From positions 234,136 to 298,135 of the forward strand of contig CANNZV010001636.1 of the NCBI GenBank assembly GCA_947561585.1: DNA of 64,000 bases. The letters are read 5' to 3'. Both the position numbers and the translations under genes were made by a program. The stretch is from Caprella mutica. Lineage: Eukaryota; Arthropoda; Malacostraca; Amphipoda; Caprellidae. Every line of letters starts with the position of its first letter. The first letter of the stretch is position 1. Shown piece by piece: positions 50,569 through 61,017 of this stretch. Under the pieces are notes generated by a model. That model had not been told where the DNA came from and did not search any database. It saw nothing but the letters and a program-made list of their open reading frames with translations.

Positions 50569-52177
50569 TTGGTGAAGAACATTCATACAAAATCTATTTA
50601 CAGTCAATATAAATAATATTCCACTAGGGATGAACTCTTACGGTGAAGAACATTCATACAGTATTTATTTACAGTCAATACAAATAATATTCCACTAGGG
50701 ATGAACTCTTACGGTGAAGAACATTCATACAATATCTATTTACAGTCAATACAAATAATATTCCACTAGGGATGAACTCTTACGGTGAAGAACATTCATA
50801 CAGTATTTATTTACAGTCAATACAAATAATATTCTACTAGGGATGAACTCTTACGGTGAAGAACATTCATACAATATCTATTTACAGCCAATACAAATAA
50901 TATTCCACTAGGGATGAACTCTTACGGTGAAGAACATTCATACAGTATTTATTTACAGTCAATACAAATAATATTCTACTAGGGATGAACTCTTACGGTG
51001 AAGAACATTCGTACAATATCTATTTACAGTCAATACAAATTATATTCCACTAGGGATGAACTCTTACGGTGAAGAACATTCATACAATATCTATTTACAG
51101 TCAATACAAATAATATTCCACTAGGGATGAACTCTTACGGTGAAGAACATTAATACAATATCTATTTACAGTCAATACAAATAATATTCCACTAGGGATG
51201 AACTGTTACGGTGAAGAACTTTTATACAATATCTATTTACAGTCAATACAAATAATATTCCACTAGGGATGAACTCTTAAGGTGAAGAACATTCATACAA
51301 TATCTATTTACAGTCAATACAAATAATATTTCACTAGGGATGAACTCTTACGGTGTAAAACATTCATACAATATCTATTTACAGTCAATACAAATAATAT
51401 TCCACTAGGGATGAACTCTTACGGTGAAGAACATTCATACAATATCTATTTACAGTCGATACAAATAATATTCCACTAGAGATGAATTCTTACGGTGAAG
51501 AACATTCATACAATATCTATTTACAGTCAATACAAATAATATTCCACTAGGGATGAACTCTTACGGTGAAGAACATTCATACAATATCTATTTACAGTCA
51601 ATACAAATAATATTCCACTAGGGATGAACTCTTACGGTGAAGAACATTCATACAAAATCTATTTACAGTCAATACAAATAATATTCCACTAGGGATGAAC
51701 TCTTACGGTGAAGAACATTCATACAATATCTATTTACAGTCAATACAAATAATATTCCACTAGGGATGAACTCTTACGGTGAAGAACATTCATACAAAAT
51801 CTATTTACAGTCAATACAAATAATATTCCACTAGGGATGAACTCTTACGGTGAAGAACATTCATACAATATCTATTTACAGTCAATACAAATAATATTCC
51901 ACTAGGGATGAACTCTTACGGTGAAGAACATTCATACAATATCTATTTACAGTCAATACAAATAATATTCCACTAGGGATGAACTCTTACGGTGAAGAAC
52001 ATTCATACAATATCTATTTACAGTCAATACAAATAATATTCCACTAGGGATGAACTCTTACGGTGAAGAACATTCATACAATATCTATTTACAGTCAATA
52101 CAAATAATATTCCACTAGGGATGAACTCTTACGGTGAAGAACATTCATACAATATCTATTTACAGTCAATACAAATT
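50569..52177 (-). repeat. Inverted 71-bp satellite array, about 22-23 monomers
   Basis: The same monomer as 25,982-46,490 but on the opposite strand. It starts mid-monomer (TGGTGAAGAACATTC) and ends CAGTCAATACAAATTATTAA. The inner edge alternates two monomer types: CAGTATTTATTTAC recurs at 142-bp steps (50,660, 50,802, 50,944), a dimer pattern not obvious in the large array. Elsewhere the monomers are near-consensus. Confidence 0.98.
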
Positions 52178-52225
52178 ATTAAAATGTGTTAAAACTTTCG
52201 GAAATGAGGTGACGAATTCATCCAC

Positions 52226-52246
52226 CTCTCTCTCTCTCTCTCTCTC
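52226..52246. repeat. (CT)n microsatellite
   Basis: About ten uninterrupted CT dinucleotides just outside the inverted array. Confidence 0.95.
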
Positions 52247-52447
52247 AGACTAAACATTCTCAAACTAACTGAAGAAGATCGATGGTGTTCCAAGATTCCT
52301 CGTACCGAATTCCCGTTAATTTACTCTGTGTTCCTGACGGTGAAAGTCAATGAAAGTTACAAGAAGTATTCCAAGACTTTCAAACTTCTTCAACTGCTAA
52401 GATAATTAAGTGTCGCGGTTGATGTAATTTGGAAATAGTCGGAGAGA

Positions 52448-52676
52448 ATGGTGGGCCCATAGAATATTGAGAGAGAAAGTTATGGTGGGGCCATAGAAGA
52501 TTGAGAGAGAAAGTTATGGTGGGCCCATAGAAGATTGAGAGAGAAAGTTATGGTGGGGCCATTGAAGATTGAGAGAGATAGTTATGGTGGGGCCATAGAA
52601 GATTAAGAGAGAAAGTTATGGTGGGGCCATAGAAGATTAAGAGAGAAAGTTATGGTGGGGCCATAGAAGATGGAGA
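52448..52676. repeat. 34-bp minisatellite (ATGGTGGGGCCATAGAAGAT), site 1
   Basis: About 6.5 units of ATGGTGGGGCCATAGAAGAT plus TGAGAGAGAAAGTT with minor variation (GGGGCC or GGGCCC). The same family reappears at about 56,949 and 58,155. Confidence 0.92.
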
Positions 52677-52891
52677 GGAGTCATCCATAGCTATGAAATT
52701 CTACGTAAAAGTTCTATCTGTGTAATAAATATATCATCCCCGGTTCAGCTTTTACTCCAATATTTTCAACTGAATAAAATAGAATTGTATTTAGCTTGTG
52801 AAATCTGATATATAAATCTAGTATTGATTGATACGTTAGTAAAATATAAAGTTATTACCCATTTAACTTAGTATCCCATTGCTTTCTATTC

Positions 52892-53854
52892 CTTGTGTTT
52901 ACTCCTATTATTTATATTCATTTTACTATTCACTTGTATAATTTTATATTCATTTTACTATTCACTTGTGTTAACTCCCATTATTTTATATTCATTTTAC
53001 TATTCTCTTGTATAATTTTATATTCATTTTACTATTCACTTGTGTTAACTCCCATTATTTTATATTCATTTTACTATTCTCTTGTATAATTTTATATTCA
53101 TTTTACTATTCACTTGTGTTAACTCCTATTATTTTATATTCATTTTACTATTCACTTGTATAATTTTATATTCATTTTACTATTCACTTGTGTTAACTCC
53201 CATTATTTTATATTCATTTTACTATTCACTTGTGTTAACTCCCATTATTTTATATTCATTTTACTATTCACTTGTGTTAACTCCCATTATTTTATATTCA
53301 TTTTACTATTCTCTTGTATAATTTTATATTCATTTTACTATTCACTTGTGTTAACTCCTATTATTTTATATTCATTTTACTATTCACTTGTATAATTTTA
53401 TATTCATTTTACTATTCACTTGTGTTAACTCCCATTATTTTATATTCATTTTACTATTCTCTTGTATAATTTTATATTCATTTTACTATTCACTTGTGTT
53501 AACTCCCATTATTTTATATTCATTTTACTATTCACTTGTGTTAACTCCCATTATTTTATATTCATTTTACTATTCACTTGTGTTAACTCCCATTATTTTA
53601 TATTCATTTTACTATTCTCTTGTATAATTTTATATTCATTTTACTATTCACTTGTGTTAACTCCCATTATTTTATATTCATTTTACTATTCACTTGTATA
53701 ATTTTATATTCATTTTACTATTCACTTGTGTTAACTCCCATTATTTTATATTCATTTTACTATTCACTTGTGTTAACTCCTATTATTTTATATTCATTTT
53801 ACTATTCACTTGTGTTAACTCCCATTATTTTATATTCATTTTACTATTCACTTG
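52892..53854. repeat. Composite minisatellite with 42-bp and 32-bp units
   Basis: All units share TTTTATATTCATTTTACTAT followed by TCACTTG. Long units add TGTTAACTCCCATTA and short units add TATAA. The order of long and short units repeats with a 306-bp period (five long plus three short). Overlapping open frames in this stretch repeat FIFILLFTCVNSHY and are by-products. Confidence 0.93.
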
Positions 53855-54430
53855 TACTCACTTTTCCCATCAATAATAACGAAGGCCATGTACTTGTACT
53901 TTACTGAGGCTATCGGTCCTTATTTATTCGTACTCCTTTATTGCCATTAGGGACTGTTCAAAGAACATAAAACTGAGATATTAACGCATGTCGATACATG
54001 CAGTAGGGAATAGAATACTTGTATAACTACTGCAATTGATAGTCGGGGTAAGTTACGAGTTATTGCGCTCTTCCACATTTTGGATCATGCAAAAAAATAT
54101 ATATAATTACTAGTGTATTTTCCCGTTAAAATTTACGGGGTTAGGATGAAAGGTACGATTATAAGATAATATAATTTGAGGAGGGTAAAAATTATTACAA
54201 TATTTTTCCCAAGCCATTTTATTGGATAAAAGTATCGGGTCCCATGCGTGTCAGGGCTAAATTCTAAATGGAAATAATCTGACCTAATAAAAATAATACC
54301 AATCTTGTTAGATTTTTTGTTATCTTTATTTGTAATTTTTTTGTTTTCTTTATTTGCTATTTTTTTGTTATATCGAATTTTTGTATGTTTTTTTGCCGAG
54401 ATTTATTTTATAATTTATACCTACAGGTAC
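53855..54430. other. Intergenic with a solo TA-MITE end
   Basis: At about 54,045-54,118 GGGTAAGTTACGAGTTATTG followed by CTTCCACATTTTGGATCATG matches one end of the TA-type MITE family, with no matching right end nearby. No gene is seen. Confidence 0.6.
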
Positions 54431-54724
54431 ACACTCTGTGTACTGTATTCTGTGTACTGTATTCTGTGTACTGTGCACTTTATTCTGTGTACTTTATTCT
54501 AAGTACTTTATTCTGTGTACTTTACTCTGTGTACTTTATTCTGTGTACTTTATTCTCTTTGTACTTTATTCTCTGTGTACTTTATTCTCTGTGTACTGTG
54601 TACAGTACTTTCTGCCACCACCAAATGGTGTCTTAACTTCGCTCATCAATTCAAATCTTTAAAACTTATCGGGCAAAAAGTTATAGGTCTAAAAGTTATA
54701 GGCCTAAAAGTTATAGGCCTAAAA
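54431..54724. repeat. 14/15-bp CTGTGTACTTTATT repeat and 16-bp AAAAGTTATAGGCCT repeat
   Basis: From 54,431 to about 54,609 the word TTCTGTGTACTTTA recurs with small length changes. From 54,676 to 54,724 AAAAGTTATAGGCCT recurs three times. Two adjacent, unrelated small minisatellites. Confidence 0.88.
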
Positions 54725-55455
54725 TGAAAAACAAAATTGTCATTTTGAATCAGTTTGATGCTAATTGATGGGTTGGACATCATATATATTGATAGGGTAA
54801 AGCCTCAATTGCAAGATGTGAATTAAGTACTAGATGACAATTTCAGTAAGTTATTAATAACAAAATGGCATCAAAATATTAAAACATACTCAATGTTAAT
54901 AGTAATCTATTAAATATTTATTTGTAATTTAATTCAAAACTCGTAATTATATTCTGTTTGTATTTCGTACGTACGTTTATCCTTTCATAAAAAGAGGAAA
55001 AGTCTTTGACTCGGTATACGGATATGGGAAATAATTTAAAACGATGTAAAGACTATAATGTTAAAAAAGTCAATTGAAGTTCAACCTAATGGACAATAAA
55101 ATAGGAAATAACTTCAGTATAGAATAAAAAATCAATATTTCTGTACAATAGAAAATTTATTTGGATACCACCATGTTTTTTTTTTAATAATTACTACGTT
55201 TATTAGCTGAAGGGTGACACTAAAGTTATTTCATTAATTCAAACTATTTCTGTCATCATTTAATGTACATTCAAGCAATTTATCTTCCACGGTTACACTC
55301 TGAATTTAGAAATAGTTTGCATGTAGCTTTACAAAGTTATAAAATTACGAGGTGACTACCATTAATTATGGAACAAAGTAACTTATACCGAATAAAACAA
55401 GTGACGATGTCAAAACATTGATTGAAATTTTTATGTATTGATATTGTTTTTATGT
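54725..55455. other. Intergenic, AT-rich, nothing recognised
   Basis: No open frame, repeat or structural signal that I can support. Confidence 0.5.
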
Positions 55456-55785
55456 AGTATGAGCTCCGAGTTATTGGCCTGTTCCACATCTTCGATCACA
55501 TGATAAAAAATATATAATAATTAGGATTGTGACAATATGCGTTTAAAATCATAGATCTTAAGAATATCATAGACGAAACGAAATGAAATGGTATCGAATA
55601 CTATATACCGCTGGTGTAGAACGATTGTATAGTCTTTATTTCAATCCGTCTATATTATTTTCTCGATCAATAATTTTAAACGCATATTGTCGCAACCTTA
55701 ATAATAATTATTGCTCAACTTTTATTTCAATAGGTATAAAAGTTAAACAATTATTATATTTTTTTACTTGTATATAACTCAGAGT
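55456..55785. mobile_element. TA-type MITE disrupted by a second MITE (55,522-55,699)
   Basis: The outer ends resemble the TA family (left GAGCTCCGAGTTATTGGCCT, right complement CAACTCTGAGTTATA). The inner insert has ends AGGATTGTGACAATATGCGT and, complemented, AAGGTTGCGACAATATGCGT, both followed by TTAAAAT. The insert lies in an AATAATTA-like target repeated on both sides. The small open frame at 55,583 is inside the insert and is not credible as a gene. Confidence 0.7.
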
Positions 55786-56154
55786 TGCATCCAACTATAT
55801 TTTATATAATAATACTTTTGTTGTTATAATTATGCGATTGTCCATTTAAACGAAAAACATAATATTTATCAACACTATTATTAAAACCATAGAAAAATGA
55901 ATGTACTGTGAATGATATATAAACACATACATTAAACTATGAAGTGAAGTATAGCCATACATTATATATAGCTGTTTCTTTTCTCAAAATATAGACATTT
56001 TAAATCATATCCGTGAAGTAGAGCCTATAAATTTATAGGATTTATTGCTATTCTTTATAGTGTTGCCAGATTCCTCGTAAAGAACTCCCAGCTAGCGACT
56101 TTTACTCCAACCATTCGTCAGTTGGAAATTATCCCCCGCACCCCAATTTTATTA
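55786..56154. other. Intergenic, nothing recognised
   Basis: AT-rich with no supported feature. Confidence 0.45.
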
Positions 56155-56805
56155 TTTAGCACTAAGCACCAAAACCCCCAACATACCAACACCCCACAAT
56201 CCAAAGACCCCCACACCTAATATACCACATACCAGACCCCTTAAACTTATAGACCCCCCCCCCCCAAATCCAAAGACCCTCAAAACCCAAAGACTCAAAA
56301 TCCAAAGACCCTCAAAACCCAAAGACTCAAAACCCAAAGACTCAAAACCCAAAGACTCAAAACCCAAAGACCCTCAAAACCCAAAGACTCAAAACCCAAA
56401 GACTCAAAACCCAAAGACTCAAAACCCAAAGACTCAAAACCCAAAGATTCAAGACCCAAAGACTCAAAACCCAAAGACTCAAAACCCAAAGACCCCCAAA
56501 CCCAAAGACTCAAAATCCAAAGACCCTCAAAACCCAAAGACTCAACACCCAAAGACTCAAAACCCAAAGACTCAAAACCCAAAGACTCAAAACCCAAAGA
56601 CTCAAAACCCAAAGACCCCCAAACCCAAAGACCCAAAACACAAAGACCCTAAAATACAAAGACCCCAAAATACAAAGACCCCAAAATACAAAGGCCCCAA
56701 GCACAAGGAACCCCCAAAACCCAAAAACCCCAAAATCCAAAGACCCCCAAAATCCGAAGACCGCCAAAGCACAAAGACCTCCCCCCCCCCCACCCCCACC
56801 ACACA

Positions 56806-56836
<31 letters not shown>
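56155..56836. repeat. 15-bp AAAACCCAAAGACTC minisatellite, C-tract and (CA)n
   Basis: Regular AAAACCCAAAGACTC units from about 56,275 to 56,630, flanked by irregular AAAGACCCC forms. The block ends in a C-tract and a (CA)n run (56,800-56,836). The strands are strongly skewed (C/A on plus). Minus-strand frames reading FESLG and FGFWG repeats are by-products. Confidence 0.92.
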
Positions 56837-57140
56837 TAATAGAAAGTTTAGATAGGCAACACTTAGTTAGGCTTATACTCTCTGGTATATTAAGTAGGCC
56901 TACTTTACGGAGATTTGAGGGAGAAGTTTTTGAATGACTATATACCGTGGGAGAGAGATATGGTGGGGCCATAGAAGATTATGGGAGATAACCTCTTAAT
57001 CACTCCATGCTTAGAGCCTAACTACTTTGGTAATTAAATAATTAGCAATCGGGTAAATAGATTTAGGAGCTTCAAACTAGTGCAGTAGTACCTGTTGCTT
57101 AAGAACTGATTAAGAATACAATTAATATTTTTGGTAATCA
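56837..57140. other. Intergenic with a single 34-bp minisatellite unit
   Basis: Position 56,949-56,990 carries one ATGGTGGGGCCATAGAAGAT unit between GAGAGAGAT and GGGAGATAA, belonging to the family at 52,448 and 58,155. Otherwise nothing is recognised. Confidence 0.7.
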
Positions 57141-57430
57141 CAGTCTAGGTCTATAAAGTCACAGTCTAAGTCTTTCTAATCACAGTCTAGGTCTATAAAG
57201 TCATATTCTAAATCTTTCGAATCACAGTGTAAGTTTTTATAGTCACAGTCTTAATCTATAAAGTCACAGTCTAGGTCTATAAAGTCACAGTCTAAGTCTA
57301 TAAACTCACAGTCTAAGTTTATAAAGTCATATTCTGAGTCTTTCGAATCACAGTCTAAGTCTATAAAGTCATACTCTAAGTCTTTCGAATCACAATCTAA
57401 GTCTATAAAGTCACAGTCTAAGTTAGTCCT
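57141..57430. repeat. 21-bp minisatellite (CACAGTCTAAGTCTATAAAGT)
   Basis: About 13 units alternating CTATAAAGTCACAGTCTAAG with a TTTCGAATCACAGTCTAAG form. A minus-strand frame reading DCDFIDL repeats is a by-product of the unit length being divisible by three. Confidence 0.9.
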
Positions 57431-58154
57431 CAGACTGTCACAGTCTTTTTTATCAGAGGCAGTCTTGTTCCATCTCAACTTTTGAGAAATGTTTTAATTT
57501 GTTTGTTGTACTGAAATTAAAACCCTCTGAGAAATGATGAGGCGCTACAGAAAAAAACTGCAGCAAAAACACTACTTCTATCTTTACGCTAATTGAGTTG
57601 GAAACTAAATATGAATAGGTAAATTTATGAATTATTGGTCGGTTCAACATTTTGATGACAATGTTCATATAATAAAATAATGTATAACTACTATCATATA
57701 ACTATAATTCTAATTGGTATCAATACCAGTAGGTGTTATGCTGTTTTCCCTATTTCAGTATTCCCAGTTTTCCGGTTTTCCGAAATTTTCAGTTTTCCGT
57801 ATTTTCGGTTTCTTCAGATTTTAGGCACTCCGGATTTTCATATATCCGAATTTTCGTTCTTTGTTGCTCTTCTCTTTGCGTTTCGGTTTTCCGTTTTTTT
57901 TTTCGGTAATTTTCTATTTTTCTGTATTTTCAAAGATTTTTTTAATCGGTTTTTCCGAATTATCGGGTTTTTAGGATTTTCCTTTCTTCCAAATGTTTCA
58001 CTTTTTCCGAATTATTCTGAATATTACTTAAAACGTGACAAACCGCAGACAGAGAAATTAGTATATAGATTTTATTTATTGGAGGGGGGAGAGGTAATGT
58101 ATGATCAGAAATAGAGAACCCTCTGGTACCCAGATTTTTTCTTTTTCCTATTCA
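57431..58154. other. Intergenic with solo TA-MITE end and TTTTCCG-rich simple sequence
   Basis: At about 57,620 there is a decayed TA-family end (ATGAATTATTGGTCGGTTCA). From 57,750 to 58,010 the plus strand is a degenerate TTTTCCG/TTTTCGG tract. The 144-codon frame 57,680-58,114 that crosses it is Phe/Ser-rich low complexity with no domain. Confidence 0.6.
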
Positions 58155-58362
58155 GAAAGTTATGGTGGGGTCATAGAAGATTGAAATAGAATGTTATGGT
58201 GGGGTCATAGAAGATTAAAAAAGAAAGTTATGGTGGGGCCATAGCAGATTAAGAGAGAAAGTTATGGTGGGTCCATAAAAGATTGAGAGAAAATGTTACG
58301 GTGGGCTCATAGAAGATTGAGAGGGTTTTAATCTCTTATAGCCCTACCATAACTTTTTTTCA
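58155..58362. repeat. 34-bp minisatellite, site 3, ending in an inverted unit
   Basis: About five units of the 52,448 family (TTATGGTGGGGTCATAGAAG, then ATTGAGAGAAA forms). At 58,338-58,360 TATAGCCCTACCATAACTTT is a reverse-oriented partial unit. Confidence 0.85.
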
Positions 58363-58544
58363 GTGAATTATCTGTTTCTCACTTGAAGGCTATATGTTTT
58401 CTTCAACTTTTTTTTCGTGATATACATATAAAACTTGATCTAATTTTTGTCAAGATTATTAATTTATTTAACAATCAACTAAATGAGACAAATTATCCCC
58501 CATACCCCCAATTATAATATTTAACCAAAATACCTAAACTCCCA

Positions 58545-58688
58545 CAACACCATCCTCCACAACACCATCCTGACACAACACCATCCACACACAACACCAT
58601 CCGCACACAACACCATCCACACACAACACCACATCCTCCACAACACCATCCACACACAACACCATCCACACACAACACCATCCTCCAC
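58545..58688. repeat. CACAACACCATCCACA minisatellite
   Basis: Irregular units of about 16-18 bp built on ACACAACACCATCC with CA-rich spacers. A minus-strand frame reading VCGWCCV repeats is a by-product. Confidence 0.88.
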
Positions 58689-58697
58689 ACATATCAG

Positions 58698-58920
58698 CCC
58701 TAGTGTAATATTATTTTTTATATTCTCGTAGAATTACTTTGCTATTCATGAATTTTAATATAAAATAAAATAGTTTGAAAGCAGTTCTGTAACTCTACGC
58801 CATTTTAAAAAGTCCCCCTATCTTTAGAATCATTTCGAAACAAATTTAATTTGGTCTAACAGTGTTAAAACAGAACCATTTCATTAACCTCAATATACTT
58901 CTTAATATATTTATCTTCTC
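58698..58920 (+). repeat. Diverged copy of the satellite array's right flank
   Basis: Begins with a satellite-like stub (CCCTAGTGTAATATTATT) and continues GAATTACTTTGCTATTCATG. It aligns on with TTCTGTAAC exactly as the sequence after the big array does (46,484-46,600). Fainter similarity appears to go on for about another 100 bp. No further monomers are present. Confidence 0.75.
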
Positions 58921-59753
58921 TAACTATAAAGCCTGATTGATGATAGACAGTGGAAGAAGTTTATGAGATACTGTCTTTCTTTCCACTTGGTTAGTAGATG
59001 TGTTATGGTGCATATTTTCAAAAGTGACCCTAAATTGCGGATCTTTGCAGACATCACTCTCTGTAACGTAGAGTTATTAAAAGTTAGGAAAATGTATAGT
59101 TATTAAAAGTTGGGAAAACGTAGAGTTATTAAAAGTTCGAGAAAGCATCTTCTCTATTTTCTGGAGGTTTCTGAGGATCACATTCATCATCAGTTGAGGA
59201 AGATGAAGAGTTTTCAGGAGTTCTTTTGTTTTCAGGAGTTCTTTTTTCTTTTTTCGAGAATACACAAATGAACTAGTTTTCGAGTCGGCAGAAAATCCTT
59301 CGGAAGATTCATTAACGTTCCAAAAATATTTTAGAAAAAGAATATTGACGAGTGGTATGGTTGGAAGGTTTAGAAATTATTACGTAACTTTCTTCCAGTA
59401 GTTAGTTAATTATTTTTATTTTATTCAAAATAATATACATTTACTGGATCCACGTCAAGTCATCAATATTTATCATTTTATCTAAAAACACAAAATTATT
59501 GTTTACATATTTTAAATGAAAGACATAAAAAGTACACTAATATTACAAAAAACTTATATAATTTATCTTTAAAATGGAAGCAGTTTCATCTTACTAGCTG
59601 TGATTGTAATGTCGTTTATATACGGGACTGAAAATGGCCTGACTTTTCTGGACCAGACAGAACCGGGACTGAAAATCAGAACTGGGGCTGAAAATCAGAA
59701 CCGTGACTGAAAATCATATGGGACTGAAAATCAGAACCAATGACAATTATGGA
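58921..59753. repeat. Intergenic with two short tandem repeats
   Basis: A 26-bp unit (GAGTTATTAAAAGTTGGGAA) is repeated three times at 59,068-59,140. A GGGACTGAAAATCAGAAC unit is repeated about five times at 59,620-59,740. The rest is AT-rich with no gene. Confidence 0.75.
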
Positions 59754-60282
59754 GGGTATGTTCCGTATCATCGGAAGGTTCTAAATATTCGATCATAAAA
59801 AAGTATATTATAATTTATCATTCTAATTGTATATTTAAGTTCTTGGAAATTCGGTAGCGTAATTTTCAGTCTCTTAACTTTCAGTCTGAGATATAAATAA
59901 AAACACTTTTTTGGAAATTTATGTTCAGAGTTTCAAAATAATCTTCTTTATTACAAAAAAATGAAGATCAATTTGAAGCTCTGAATTTAAATGGCCAAAA
60001 TTTAGTTTGTTTTATCCGCCAGTTTGTTGTACTGCGCACTTCATGATTGTTTAATGTCCTGGCAGGGGGGTTCGGGGGATGTAAATAAAATAAAATTATT
60101 TTGAAAGTAAAATGAAAGTATGTTGGTCCGTTTGCTGAGTATTTTTCATTCCGAGACTGAGATTTCCAGCCACCGCATAAATGATAAAATGATACCAATT
60201 AAATAAAATTAAAAAATAATTATTATATACATTTTCATATATGATCGTTAACATAGTACCTCCACTAACTCAGAATGTACCC
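59754..60282. mobile_element. TA-type MITE with internal insertion
   Basis: Left GGGTATGTTCCGTATCATCG, right complement GGGTACATTCTGAGTTAGTG. The interior includes a segment (60,018-60,085, CTTCATGATTGTTTAATGTC onward) that is also found at 16,690-16,750. A foreign repeat therefore appears to have landed inside the element. The minus frame 59,968-60,198 contains LNNHEV from that segment and is not a supported gene. Confidence 0.65.
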
Positions 60283-60847
60283 TATGCATCATCAACAATT
60301 TACAAATAGCTTTTAAAGCGTCCTTTATATCTTAAGTCCCTAACTCCAGGTTTCAAACCGTGACATGCAACTCTCCAATCCCAGTCGAATAATTTATAAG
60401 CGGTAGATCTTTTACCATTGTATATTACGGTATAGCATATTGATTGTATATTATCGCATATAATAATTTAGTACACTATTTTAAGGATTATTCACCAACA
60501 GTGTCCGACGAAAGAAGTTATTGCATATTCTTTAAAATTCACAAAAGATTACGATTGGGGTCTTGTCGAATTATTTCTTGGCGTAAGTATTTTTTTTTTT
60601 TTTTTTTTTTAGCATTGTCAATAGGGAGCAGACAATTTTGCGACTGAGAAGTCGTTTTATCTTCTTAAGTCCATCCTACTTCACCTTTAATTCCCAATCT
60701 CTTCATTTTAAAGATAGTCTTTATTCTCTTTTATTTAATGATAGTCATTATATCAAAACTGAGTCCGATATTATGGTCAGAGATCTGCAGAATGGCTATC
60801 CTTTTCGTCACTATTTTCTGAGACTCAAACAGGATGGTAAGAAAAAG
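60283..60847. other. Intergenic with an exon-like open stretch
   Basis: Two short plus-strand frames meet around a poly-T tract (60,591-60,610) followed by AG. The second (60,638-60,836) ends at a GTAAGA donor-like site and reads HYIKTESDIMVRDLQNGYPF. The phases of the possible junction with the first frame do not agree, and I recognise no family. Kept as unassigned. Confidence 0.25.
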
Positions 60848-61017
60848 ATTATAGGAAAATGATTATAGGAAAATGATTATAGGAAAATGATTATAGGAAA
60901 ATGATTATAGGAAAATGATTATAGGAAAATGATTATAGGAAAATGATTATAGGAAAATGATTATAGGAAAATGATTATAGGAAAATGATTATAGGAAAAT
61001 GATTATAGGAAAATGAT
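60848..61017. repeat. 14-bp minisatellite GATTATAGGAAAAT, about 12 units
   Basis: Near-perfect tandem units. A short decayed continuation (ATTAAAGGAAAATTATTATA) follows. Confidence 0.95.

Noticed and set aside
25982..52177. Hammerhead ribozyme in the satellite monomer
   Set aside because: Neither strand contains CTGATGA with a following GAAA core in the right arrangement. The GATGAAC on the minus strand lacks the preceding CT and the rest of the core.
52895..53907. Several 60-95-codon hydrophobic frames resembling membrane proteins
   Set aside because: They are translations of the 42/32-bp minisatellite. The hydrophobicity comes from TTT/TTA-rich sequence.
56152..56972. Minus-strand frames rich in FESLG, FGFWG and CVCVCV
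   Set aside because: They are translations of the 15-bp minisatellite and the (CA)n tract.
57680..58114. 144-codon Phe/Ser-rich open frame
   Set aside because: The sequence is a degenerate TTTTCCG tract. There is no signal peptide pattern followed by a domain, and no splice or homology support.
60444..60647. 67-codon plus-strand frame with a GTAAGT donor-like site
   Set aside because: The frame runs into a poly-T tract. Splicing its end to the next open stretch is out of phase, and no homology is recognised.
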